The notes under the pieces: model-generated | Databases searched by the model: none | Told to the model about the DNA's origin: nothing | What the model saw: the letters and a program-made list of their open reading frames with translations, nothing else | Program-made: the position numbers and the translations under genes | Assembly: GCA_023428425.1 (NCBI GenBank) | Contig: JAEYYP010000332.1 | Location: forward strand, 1 to 21,349 | DNA: 21,349 bases | Direction: 5' to 3' | Source: Pseudomonadota bacterium | GTDB taxonomy: Bacteria > Pseudomonadota > Alphaproteobacteria > Rhizobiales > Devosiaceae | Part shown: piece after piece, positions 1 to 7,916 of the stretch | Layout of the letters: each line of letters begins with the position of its first letter | Numbering within the stretch: the first letter of the stretch is position 1

Positions 1-1
1 C

Positions 2-148
2 ATCCGCACCTTCGCCCTCAGCCAGCCAACCGCGACCGGGGAGCCCTACCGGGCCTGCGTTCCTGTGGATGAGGCGCGCCTCGGCGGCAAGGACCGCTCT
101 AGCCTGATCTGGCTGGCGCGAGCCACCATCGTCGAGTTCGCCGACTAG
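2..148 (+). CDS. C-terminal fragment of an unidentified protein
   Basis: The window opens inside a reading frame that runs without a stop to TAG at 146-148 and encodes 48 residues, beginning IRTFALSQPTATG and ending IVEFAD. The 5' part lies outside the window. I do not recognise the family from this tail. It has no transmembrane segment or obvious catalytic motif. The next gene, for an exported DUF192 protein, starts 69 bases downstream on the same strand, so co-transcription is possible but not shown. Confidence 0.5.
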   Translation: MRTFALSQPTATGEPYRACVPVDEARLGGKDRSSLIWLARATIVEFAD

Positions 149-216
149 AGGGCTACGACAACGTGCATTCCACTGGGCCCGCTGCCGTCCTATGATCGTG
201 GCAGCAACCACCAACC

Positions 217-678
217 GTGACCTCTCCCATGCATCACCTGCGTTCCCTCATCGCCGCCGTGGCGGCACTCCTGCTGCTTGTTCCCATTGCCCTCGCGGAT
301 GACACGCAGCTCAGCATCGCCAGCGCCAACGGCGAGCACCGCTTCACGGTTGAAGTTGTGGATACCTACGAGAGCCGGGCGCAGGGCCTGATGTTCCGCG
401 AGCAGCTGGCGCCTGACGCCGGCATGCTGTTCGACTTCAAGGAAAGCCGGCAGGTCGCGTTCTGGATGGAGAACACGCTGATCCCGCTCGACATGATCTT
501 CATCCGCGCCGACGGCACCATCGCCAACGTCCATGTCAACGCCAAGCCGCTTGACCGCACCTCCATCCCCTCGGATGGGCCGGTGAATTTCGTGCTGGAG
601 ATCCCTGGCGGCCGGTCAGTGGAGCTTGGCATCAAGGCCGGCGATCTCGTGACGCACGATCGCATACAGCGGCAGTAG
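217..678 (+). CDS. Exported DUF192 family protein
   Basis: This 153-residue protein carries the DUF192 signature: AQGLMFRE, then GMLFDF, then a FWMENTLIPLDMIFI block at about residues 88-102. The family is small and all-beta, is common in proteobacteria, and has no firmly assigned function. Residues 1-27 form a signal peptide: a short positively charged start, a hydrophobic stretch AAVAALLLLVPIALA, and a likely cleavage just before DD, so the mature protein is probably periplasmic. The start given is GTG at 217. An ATG at 229, four codons in, is an equally good alternative and keeps the signal peptide. The length fits the family. The hemolysin III gene follows convergently, with only four bases between the two stop codons. 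Confidence 0.85.
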   Translation: MTSPMHHLRSLIAAVAALLLLVPIALADDTQLSIASANGEHRFTVEVVDTYESRAQGLMFREQLAPDAGMLFDFKESRQVAFWMENTLIPLDMIFIRADGTIANVHVNAKPLDRTSIPSDGPVNFVLEIPGGRSVELGIKAGDLVTHDRIQRQ

Positions 679-682
679 ACGC

Positions 683-1387
683 CTACGCGAGCCGGCTCAG
701 CACCATGACGTCCAGCACCGACAGCAGGTGGAGGCTGGCGCCGACCACCACGAAGCCGTGCCAGACTGCGTTGTGGAAGCTGAGCCTCTCCCACAGATGG
801 AAGATGACGCCGACGCTGTAGGTGATCCCGCCGGCGATAAGCAGCCAGAGCGACACCTGTGGCAACTGGGCCGCGAGGCCCTGCAGCATCAGCACACCGC
901 TCCACCCGATGCCGAGATAGAGCACGAGAGCGCCGCGGCCGAAGCGCTGCGGCACCAGCAGTTTCAGCAGCATGCCGGTCAGCGCCGTGCCCCAGATCAG
1001 CACCCCGAGCCCGATGTTGAACGGCGTGGCGCCGAGCAGCACCAGGAACGGCGTGTAGGTCCCGGCGATGAACAGGAAGATCGCGGCTTGGTCGAGCCGC
1101 GCCAGCGTGCGCTTGGCCCGGGAATCGATGGGGCAAAGGTTGAAGGCGAGCGAAATGCCCAGCACCATCAGCAGCGAGCCGACGTAGAGCACGAGCGCCG
1201 GCAGTTCGGCCGGCGCGGTCTCGTAGGCCGCGAATGACAGCAGCACCGCGCCCAGCGCCACGGCCACCACGATGCCCACCGCATGCACGATACCGTCGGC
1301 GACCAGTTCGGCTAGGGTGAACGGGCGGCCACGGGTCCACCAGGTACGGGCGATGACGGCGTCGGACGGCACTAGCGTGGGCTCCAT
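683..1387 (-). CDS. Hemolysin III / PAQR-like integral membrane protein
   Basis: The product from ATG 1387 is 234 residues with seven predicted membrane helices. It has the hallmarks of the hemolysin III (YqfA/adiponectin-receptor-like) superfamily: an early VADGIVHAVG helix, the RLDQAAIFLFIAGTYTPF block, and a C-terminal FHNAVWHGFVVVGASLH segment with the conserved histidines. The superfamily is linked to metal-dependent lipid hydrolase chemistry, but most bacterial members lack a tested role, and the hemolysin name is historical. The LDHAAI position usually carries His; here it is Gln. The frame is open well upstream, through and beyond the divergent arsR start. I chose ATG 1387 because family similarity begins shortly after it; ATG 1414 is possible. 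Neither has a clear ribosome binding site. Confidence 0.83.
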   Translation of the reverse strand: MEPTLVPSDAVIARTWWTRGRPFTLAELVADGIVHAVGIVVAVALGAVLLSFAAYETAPAELPALVLYVGSLLMVLGISLAFNLCPIDSRAKRTLARLDQAAIFLFIAGTYTPFLVLLGATPFNIGLGVLIWGTALTGMLLKLLVPQRFGRGALVLYLGIGWSGVLMLQGLAAQLPQVSLWLLIAGGITYSVGVIFHLWERLSFHNAVWHGFVVVGASLHLLSVLDVMVLSRLA

Positions 1388-1398
1388 GCAAATAAGCT

Positions 1399-1429
1399 GT
1401 GACAATCCCGTCATCCGACTGTCACAGTC
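1399..1429. promoter_or_regulatory. Palindromes in the hlyIII-arsR divergent region
   Basis: GACTGT-C-ACAGTC (1417-1429) is a perfect 13-base palindrome. TGTGACA (1399-1405) and TGTCACA (1420-1426) form a second, overlapping inverted repeat. They sit just upstream of the chosen hemolysin III start and overlap the alternative start. Such symmetry is typical of a dimeric regulator's site. The neighbouring ArsR-type protein is the obvious candidate, but this is inference only. Confidence 0.35.
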
Positions 1430-1451
1430 AACCCATTCGCGGTCCAACCGC

Positions 1452-1480
1452 TTGACACGTAACGGTCTTGTTACGACCGT
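1452..1480. promoter_or_regulatory. Possible promoter/operator upstream of arsR-type gene
   Basis: TTGACA at 1452-1457 matches a -35 box on the plus strand, though no convincing -10 box lies at normal spacing. Immediately after it are two nested inverted repeats: GTAAC (1459-1463) with GTTAC (1470-1474), and ACGGTC (1462-1467) with GACCGT (1475-1480). The position 30-50 bases before the ATG at 1510 suits an autoregulatory operator. Confidence 0.35.
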
Positions 1481-1509
1481 CCGCCACTTGGGATTGTGGG
1501 CGCGTTGTG

Positions 1510-2010
1510 ATGAGTCTCGTCGATCTGTTTTCGGCCCTGGCCGACCCAACCCGTTGCCGGGTGGTGGAAATGTTGCATGAGCGCGCGCGTCCGGTGCATG
1601 AGCTTGCCGCTGCGTTCGACATCTCGCGCCCGGCGATCAGCCGCCACCTGAAGGTGCTGAAGGATGCTGGCCTCGTGGTCGAGGAGAAGACGGGTCGCGA
1701 GAACGTCTACTCGCTCAAGCGCGCCGAGCTGAAGCCGATGCAGGACTGGCTCGAGAAGCACCGTACGGCCAGGGCGGGGAAAAAGGCTGCGAGGGTCAAG
1801 CCTGTCGCCGAAGTGGTCCCGTCGCTGGTGCCTGTGCCGTCGTCGGTTTCCGTCGTCGAGATGCCAGAGCCCGTTTCCACACCGATCACAGCCACGATCG
1901 AGGTTCCGGAGACGAAGGCCGAGAAGCCGCAGCGCCGGCCCAGGGTGCCGCGCGAGCCTGTCTCCCCACCGCCTGCGGCTGCGCCGCAGCTGTCGTTTTT
2001 TGATCTCTAG
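1510..2010 (+). CDS. ArsR-family winged-helix regulator with long C-terminal tail
   Basis: From ATG 1510 the product is 166 residues. Residues 1-80 are an ArsR-type winged helix: an N-terminal SLVDLFSALADPTRCRVVEML helix, a recognition helix ISRPAISRHLKVLKDAGLV, and a wing EEKTGRENVYSL. This subgroup (SdpR/YgaV-like) usually ends near residue 100. I see no cysteine pair for metal sensing, so the ligand is unknown. Residues 85-158 form a Pro/Val/Ala/Lys-rich, probably disordered linker, and the protein ends with PQLSFFDL, which resembles a sliding-clamp binding peptide. An in-frame start at 1468 lies in the presumed operator and is less likely. The gene is divergent from the hemolysin III gene and convergent with the DUF218 gene; the two stop codons overlap in CTAG (2007-2010). 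Confidence 0.82.
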   Translation: MSLVDLFSALADPTRCRVVEMLHERARPVHELAAAFDISRPAISRHLKVLKDAGLVVEEKTGRENVYSLKRAELKPMQDWLEKHRTARAGKKAARVKPVAEVVPSLVPVPSSVSVVEMPEPVSTPITATIEVPETKAEKPQRRPRVPREPVSPPPAAAPQLSFFDL

Positions 2011-2819
2011 CGGGCAAGGATCTGGGGCAGGGGCCCCGGAAGCGGTTCGTCGATACGACCGGTGAGCCAGTAGCCCGCGAGGCCGACCCATTCGCGCAGG
2101 GCGATGCTGCTGGTGGCCAGGTTCTCGGCGATCTCGTCGAGTTTCAGGCCGAATCCTTCGTTGCCGGCGGCGAGGTAGTCGGCCGGCCACGGCACGACCG
2201 GGAAGTCGGCGCGGCGGAACAGCCCGACCGAACGCGGCATGTGGAAGGCCGATGTTACCAGCAGCCATGTCTCCCCGGGCCGTGCACCGGCCATCGCCTT
2301 GGCGTTGACGGCATTCTCCTCGGTGTTGCGCGACTCGCCCTCGAGGATCAGCCGCTCGCTGGCGATGCCGAACTCGATGAAGAAGCGCGCGCCAGCCTCG
2401 GCTTCCGACTCCTGTCCGCTGAGCAGCGCCGAGCCGCCGCCGGCAATCAGTATCCGCGCCTCCGGATGACGCATCGCCAATCGCAGCGTCTCGACGAAGC
2501 GGTCGCCGGAGCGGTTCAGCTCCCAGCCGCCGCGCGCCCGATTGATTCCGCTGTCCATCCCGCCACCGAGCACGACGATGCCGTCGATGCGGTCCGGTTC
2601 CGGCGGCCGGACGAACCGACTCTCCAATGGCGCGATGGCGACATAGGGAAAGCTCGTGAAGCTGCACAGCGCCAGCAGCAGCGTGGCGACGGAGATCGAG
2701 GCCGCGGCAAGCCTGCGGCGCTTAAGGGCCATCAACAGCAGGCCGAGCACAAGCAGCAGCGCCACCAGCGACACAGGCTGCGCTACGATCCAGAAGATTC
2801 GCGTGAAGATCGGGAACAT
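2007..2819 (-). CDS. DUF218 (ElyC/SanA/YdcF-like) membrane protein
   Basis: From ATG 2819 the product is 270 residues. Two hydrophobic helices (about residues 12-33 and 37-58) anchor it in the inner membrane. A DUF218 domain follows with its conserved blocks: IVVLGGGM, ILIAGGGSA, ESRNTEENA and LLVTSAFHMPRSVGLF. Relatives include ElyC and SanA of Escherichia coli, which affect envelope integrity and peptidoglycan precursor metabolism; the biochemical activity of the family is not settled. The open frame extends 25 codons upstream into the tRNA remnant at 2861-2905. That part is not coding, so ATG 2819 is preferred. The stop overlaps that of the ArsR-type gene tail to tail. Confidence 0.83.
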   Translation of the reverse strand: MFPIFTRIFWIVAQPVSLVALLLVLGLLLMALKRRRLAAASISVATLLLALCSFTSFPYVAIAPLESRFVRPPEPDRIDGIVVLGGGMDSGINRARGGWELNRSGDRFVETLRLAMRHPEARILIAGGGSALLSGQESEAEAGARFFIEFGIASERLILEGESRNTEENAVNAKAMAGARPGETWLLVTSAFHMPRSVGLFRRADFPVVPWPADYLAAGNEGFGLKLDEIAENLATSSIALREWVGLAGYWLTGRIDEPLPGPLPQILAR

Positions 2820-2860
2820 GCGGCGCACCGGTGGGACTGTCGGGCGCCGTCGGCGCGAGT

Positions 2861-2905
2861 TGGTGACCTCGGGAGGATTCGAACCTCCGACCAACAGCTT
2901 AGAAG
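2861..2905 (-). repeat. Left attachment site: tRNA-Arg 3' remnant
   Basis: Read on the minus strand this is the 3' part of tRNA-Arg(TCT): the anticodon loop CTTCTAA, the 3' anticodon stem, the variable loop, the T-arm GGAGG-TTCGAAT-CCTCC, and the acceptor strand ending CCA. Upstream of the anticodon the sequence diverges, so no tRNA can form here. It matches 17120-17164 except at 2872-2873 and 2887-2888, which together change two T-stem base pairs. By the geometry of integration this copy should be the original chromosomal 3' end. Confidence 0.92.
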
Positions 2906-2930
2906 TCGCCTATCGGGCCGCTAAGTCCTT

Positions 2931-2999
2931 GAGTTACAACGAGTAACTCTTGGGTTTTCCGGCCGATTGCGTGAACGGATAAGCGTAACCCTTTCACGC
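2931..2999. repeat. Inverted repeats next to the left attachment site
   Basis: GAGTTAC (2931-2937) and GTAACTC (2943-2949) form a perfect seven-base stem with a five-base loop. GCGTGAA (2969-2975) and TTCACGC (2993-2999) form a second pair, 17 bases apart. Both lie between the left attachment site and the integrase stop. They may be sites for recombination proteins or structure at the end of the integrase transcript. Neither has the T-run of a standard terminator in the leftward direction. Confidence 0.35.
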
Positions 3000-3025
3000 G
3001 CAACACCTTTCTATCGGGGGGACAT

Positions 3026-3045
3026 TTGGCACACTATTGGCACAC
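3026..3045. repeat. Left arm-type repeat, candidate integrase site
   Basis: TTGGCACACTA is followed directly by TTGGCACACTC, an 11-base tandem repeat. Nineteen bases of this block recur with one mismatch at 17031-17049, close to the other end of the island and in the same orientation. Repeated short motifs inside both ends are the usual arrangement of arm-binding sites for tyrosine integrases. Confidence 0.5.
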
Positions 3046-3054
3046 TCCACCAGC

Positions 3055-4176
3055 CTACATCGCGTCGAGGATGGTCACCGCCTCGGTGGATGCAACGTCG
3101 ACCGAGAGGTGTGCGTACTTCTGCGTCATGGCGGGCGAGGAGTGCCCCAGCAGCTTCTGCAGTCGATCCAGCGACATCTGCCCTCGGGAGCGGAGCTTGG
3201 TGGCGAACGTGTCGCGAAGGGCCCGAACATCACGCCGCCCGAAGCGGGACACGTTCTCCGGCGAGTTGATGCCGATCCTGTCCATGGCCAACCGGATGGC
3301 GTGAGTCCCGGTCCGAGGAACCTCGTGTCCGTCACTGTCGACGCTGGAGAACACGTACCTGTTGGTGCCTTTAGCCCGGTATCGTCGTTCGAGGATCGAG
3401 CGGACCCGCGCGGTAGTTGCCAGTCGGTCCTCGTTCCCCACCTTCGAACGGTAGATGTGTATCCACGCCCAGTTGTCTACCTCGACGGCTGACCAGGTGA
3501 GCCGCGCGATCTCCCCGAAACGGCAACCGGTGTCCAGCAGCATCACCACTAGGTCGTAGTTGTCTTGGCGCTGGCGCAGGACTTGGGCGTCTTCCGCGAC
3601 CACATACGCGCTCTGCTGCTTGCCTCCGAGCGGTCGGAGGGGCCGCAGGTCCTCCAGCAAGAGCTTCTCCTCGGCCTCCGTGAGGAAGCGGGGCTTGCCC
3701 TTGGGGCGGGCCAGCGGGAAGCGCAGGTTGGCACGGACCTCGTGTTCATCTTTCACCGTGTGGTAGGCGGCCGACACAACCTTGATCTCATGGTCGACAG
3801 TCTGCTCCGACCGCCCTTGCTTCAGCCGACGGAGGCGGTATCGCGTCAGCATCGAAGTGGTGAGGTCGGCCATGGGCGTGTCTCCGCCCAGCCCCTCGAT
3901 GCCCTCCACGTCCCCGCAGAGGTATCGCGCGGCGCGCTCCAGGTTCTTGTACGAGGCCTTGTTCCGGCGCGAAGGCAGGTAGTGCTCGAACAGCGCCTGT
4001 CGCAGCGACAAGCCGTTGCGGGAGGGAGCAGTAGTCCCCTCCGCTATGGCCAGCTTCGCGGCCTTCTCAGCGGCGGCCTTGGTCGTAGCTCCGGTGCTGC
4101 GGCGCTTCCTGACCCCGCCGACGCTCAGGTCGAAGTAGTAGTAGGGCGAGCCCGGACGACGGTAGACACGGAGCAT
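3055..4176 (-). CDS. Tyrosine recombinase (phage-type integrase)
   Basis: The 373-residue product is a site-specific integrase. Residues 1-48 resemble an arm-binding domain (RVYRRPGSPYYYFDLSVGG). Residues of about 55-165 form the core-binding domain. The catalytic domain holds Arg219 (TGCRFGEIARL), Lys245 (YRSKVGNE), Arg321 (RALRDTFATKL), His345 (LLGHSSPAMT) and the nucleophile Tyr354 (QKYAHLS). The box II position that is usually His in HxxR is Arg318, giving RxxR. The gene lies next to the left attachment site and almost certainly drives insertion into tRNA-Arg. Its ATG overlaps the TGA of the upstream xre gene by one base (TGATG), so the pair is likely translationally coupled. A longer frame reaching 4287 would run through xre and is less likely. 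Confidence 0.93.
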   Translation of the reverse strand: MLRVYRRPGSPYYYFDLSVGGVRKRRSTGATTKAAAEKAAKLAIAEGTTAPSRNGLSLRQALFEHYLPSRRNKASYKNLERAARYLCGDVEGIEGLGGDTPMADLTTSMLTRYRLRRLKQGRSEQTVDHEIKVVSAAYHTVKDEHEVRANLRFPLARPKGKPRFLTEAEEKLLLEDLRPLRPLGGKQQSAYVVAEDAQVLRQRQDNYDLVVMLLDTGCRFGEIARLTWSAVEVDNWAWIHIYRSKVGNEDRLATTARVRSILERRYRAKGTNRYVFSSVDSDGHEVPRTGTHAIRLAMDRIGINSPENVSRFGRRDVRALRDTFATKLRSRGQMSLDRLQKLLGHSSPAMTQKYAHLSVDVASTEAVTILDAM

Positions 4177-4487
4177 CAGCGATCTCCGCTGCTGGAGCCG
4201 AAGAGCATCTGCCACATGAAGGGGTCGTAGTGCCTCAGCAGCGTCGAGGCGAAGACCTTGGGTTCCACGCCAAGCGCGACGGCCCACTGGCGCATCCTGT
4301 CGGGTGGAACTCGTGTCGTACCGCGCTCCACCTGCGAGACCGTCGTGTAGTAGGCGAGCCCGACCTTGGCGGCGACTTCCTGCTGTGTCAGCCGAGCCTC
4401 TTCACGGGCCTTCTTGAGGTAGCGACCTGCCTTCCTCCGCAGCTCTGCGGCATCGGGGTGGACGGCGAGGGGATGGGTGTAAGTCAT
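4176..4487 (-). CDS. Xre-family helix-turn-helix regulator
   Basis: The product is 103 residues with an HTH_3/Xre domain near residues 22-75: ARLTQQEVAAKVGLAYYTTVSQVERGTTRVPPDRMRQWAVALGV. The start at 4487 has a good ribosome binding site (AAGGA in the complement of 4491-4500). The stop overlaps the integrase start, so it probably controls, and is co-expressed with, the integrase. It is divergent from hsdM across a 218-base gap that contains a perfect 10-base inverted repeat. A role like restriction controller proteins, timing methylase and nuclease expression, is therefore possible. The C-terminal part (LLRHYDPFMWQMLFG) is not a standard extension. Confidence 0.85.
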   Translation of the reverse strand: MTYTHPLAVHPDAAELRRKAGRYLKKAREEARLTQQEVAAKVGLAYYTTVSQVERGTTRVPPDRMRQWAVALGVEPKVFASTLLRHYDPFMWQMLFGSSSGDR

Positions 4488-4505
4488 TCTGTTTCCTTCA
4501 CGTTA

Positions 4506-4522
4506 CGTGCATCGTTCGCACG
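4506..4522. promoter_or_regulatory. Small inverted repeat upstream of xre
   Basis: CGTGC (4506-4510) and GCACG (4518-4522) flank a seven-base spacer, 19 bases before the xre start. The place suits an autoregulatory operator for the Xre protein, but the arms are short and chance is a fair alternative. Confidence 0.25.
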
Positions 4523-4562
4523 AGACGGGAAGTTGCCGGTTCGCCACCGCCGATGGCGAGGT

Positions 4563-4600
4563 AAAGCGATTCTAAATAGCCATTGATGGGGAATCGCTTT
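4563..4600. promoter_or_regulatory. Perfect 10-bp inverted repeat between xre and hsdM
   Basis: AAAGCGATTC (4563-4572) and GAATCGCTTT (4591-4600) are exact reverse complements separated by 18 bases. They lie in the divergent xre-hsdM promoter region, 106 bases before hsdM and 76 before xre. This is the strongest symmetry in the gap and a natural candidate binding site for the neighbouring Xre protein. A hairpin in the transcript is the alternative. Confidence 0.5.
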
Positions 4601-4705
4601 TCTAGCGTAAGCACTTGCCACGGGCGTTGATCGGCCTCTAGCGCGGACTGACGCTTTTCAAGATGCACGAAGCTGTCTAGCTTCCTGTCGACCATCGGGG
4701 GGCAT

Positions 4706-6261
<1,556 letters not shown>

Positions 6262-6265
<4 letters not shown>

Positions 6266-7488
6266 CGTATCCAACCCAGAAGCTTGCTGACTACCTGACA
6301 TTCTCGAACGGCCGGTCCTCACCGGGGCGTTCGAACGGTGGACCATATCGGGTCTTTGGATCGAACGGGATTATTGGATACGCGGCCGAAGCGAACGCAC
6401 CACCAGCGACTACTGTGATCGGGCGCGTTGGCACCTATTGCGGCAGTCTACACTTCTCGAAAGGAGCGTCCTGGGTCACTGACAACGCAATGAAGGCGGT
6501 TGCGAAGTCACCCGATGAAGGGCGCTTCTGGTACTATGCGCTCGGGTCCGCAGACTTGAGCAGACTGCGAAGTGGTTCTGGCCAACCCCTGATAAATCAG
6601 CGTGCTCTCAACACAGTCGAGTTGCCCGTACCAGATAGGCACGACCGACTTGCCATTGGCGAGCTTCTCGGCTCCCTCGACGACAAGGTCGAGCTGAACC
6701 AGCGGATGAACGAGACGCTGGGGGTGATGGCGCAAGCAATCTTTCGGGACTGGTTCGTGGATTTCGGCCCCACCCGCCGCAAGCTGGAAGGCGCAACCGA
6801 CCCGGTCACCATCATGGGCGGGCTGGTGCAGGACCCCGCAACTGCCGAAACCCTTGCGAGTAGTTTCCCCGACCAGCTCGACGAATGGGGGCGACCTCTG
6901 GGTTGGGAAGAGCATAGCGTAGGAGACGCTTTTGACTTGGTGATGGGCCAGTCACCTCCTGGCTCAACCTACAACGAAACGGGAGATGGATTGCCGTTCT
7001 TTCAGGGCAGACGCGATTTCTCGGCGCGATTTCCAGTGGCGAGGGTGTACTGCACGGCTCCCACCAGAACAGCCCGAAAGGATTGGACGCTGGTCAGCGT
7101 TCGGGCACCCGTCGGCGATGTCAACCGAGCAGAGGCTGATTGCTGCATCGGCCGTGGGGTCGGTGCGCTCAGCCACAAGCAAGGCCTCCTCAGCTTCACA
7201 TACTATGCTGTCCTCAACCTAAAGCCAGCACTGGCCGCCTTCGATGGCGACGGCACGGTCTTTGGTTCCGTTAACCAGAAACAGATGAAGGCGCTGAGAA
7301 TGTTAGGCGGCATGTCGCCTTTGGCGAGGACGTACGATGATCTGGCACAGCCAATCGACGCAATAATCCGCTTACGGACGGCAGAGAACCGCACCCTTGC
7401 CGCCGCCCGCGACCTGCTTCTGCCCAAGCTGATGTCTGGCGAAATCCGTCTCCGTGAAGCCGAAGAGATGCTGGAGGCGGTGCAGTGA
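6262..7488 (+). CDS. hsdS: Type I restriction-modification specificity subunit HsdS
   Basis: The 408-residue product sets the DNA target of the type I complex. It has the expected two-fold layout: target-recognition domain 1 (about residues 1-120), a conserved helical spacer (about 124-170, LGSLDDKVELNQRMNETLG then FRDWFVDFGPTR), target-recognition domain 2 (about 215-345), and a second helical repeat at the C-terminus (about 350-408). The target sequence cannot be read from the protein. The start is GTG 6262, overlapping the hsdM stop; the next in-frame ATG is far inside domain 1. There is no frameshift, internal repeat tract or partial second hsdS, so no sign of specificity switching. The stop overlaps the GTG of the following small gene. 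Confidence 0.94.
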
Positions 7489-7880
7489 CCACTCCAGCTG
7501 AAATCATCAAGAACCATGCGGTGGTCCGCCTCGACCGGGAGGCCTCCGTCCATCACTCGGGTCACCAGCCCGTCCATGCCCGCCGCTATGTGCTGCCTCG
7601 CCGATCAGGCACAGCAGTCGAGGTTGTGATCATCGTCAAGGACAACCTCCAACTCTGGTGCGAGGCGCTGCCACTCGACCGGCTGAATGGCACGACTTTG
7701 GGAGGCACTTTCAGGCCCGGCAGCGAGACCTACGCGAAAACCAACGATGTCGGGCAACTGCTCTATGGCCGCCACTCGGCACTCAAGACAATGGACCGAC
7801 TGCATCGCGGGAACGCCTGGTTTTTCAAGCCGCAGACGGTCGTCGACCTCAACGCCGTACTGGACGCGCTCGCCGCATAG
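7485..7880 (+). CDS. Unrecognised 131-residue protein inside the hsd operon
   Basis: I do not recognise this family. The gene is well supported: GTG 7485 has a GGAGG site seven bases upstream (7473-7477), overlaps the hsdS stop as GTGA, and the frame fills the gap to hsdR almost exactly. The protein is soluble, with no signal peptide or membrane helix. It has a hydrophobic beta-like stretch (AVEVVIIVKDNLQLWCEALPLDRL), a GGTFRPGSETY segment and a C-terminal WFFKPQTVVDLNAVLDALAA. I see no DNA-binding or catalytic motif. Its position between specificity and nuclease subunits suggests it modulates or belongs to the restriction complex, or is an inserted cargo gene. Both are inference. Confidence 0.78.
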   Translation: MTTPAEIIKNHAVVRLDREASVHHSGHQPVHARRYVLPRRSGTAVEVVIIVKDNLQLWCEALPLDRLNGTTLGGTFRPGSETYAKTNDVGQLLYGRHSALKTMDRLHRGNAWFFKPQTVVDLNAVLDALAA

Positions 7881-7916
7881 TGCGGAAGCGTCGGGAGCCG
7901 CAGGGAGACGGTGCCG

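Noticed and set aside
366..1391. 341-codon minus-strand frame over the DUF192 and hemolysin III genes
   Set aside because: It is a frame-shifted shadow of hemolysin III and antisense to DUF192; the composition is Arg/His-rich without motifs.
1471..2667. 398-codon minus-strand frame over the ArsR and DUF218 genes
   Set aside because: The sequence is Arg-rich low-complexity typical of a shadow frame, and both overlapped genes have clear family motifs.
2820..2894. N-terminal extension of the DUF218 protein into the tRNA remnant
   Set aside because: The added residues come from tRNA sequence and precede a good ATG placed just before the first membrane helix.
2861..2920. A second functional tRNA gene at the left end
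   Set aside because: Only the 3' part from the anticodon onward matches; the D-arm and 5' acceptor strand are absent, so no cloverleaf can form.
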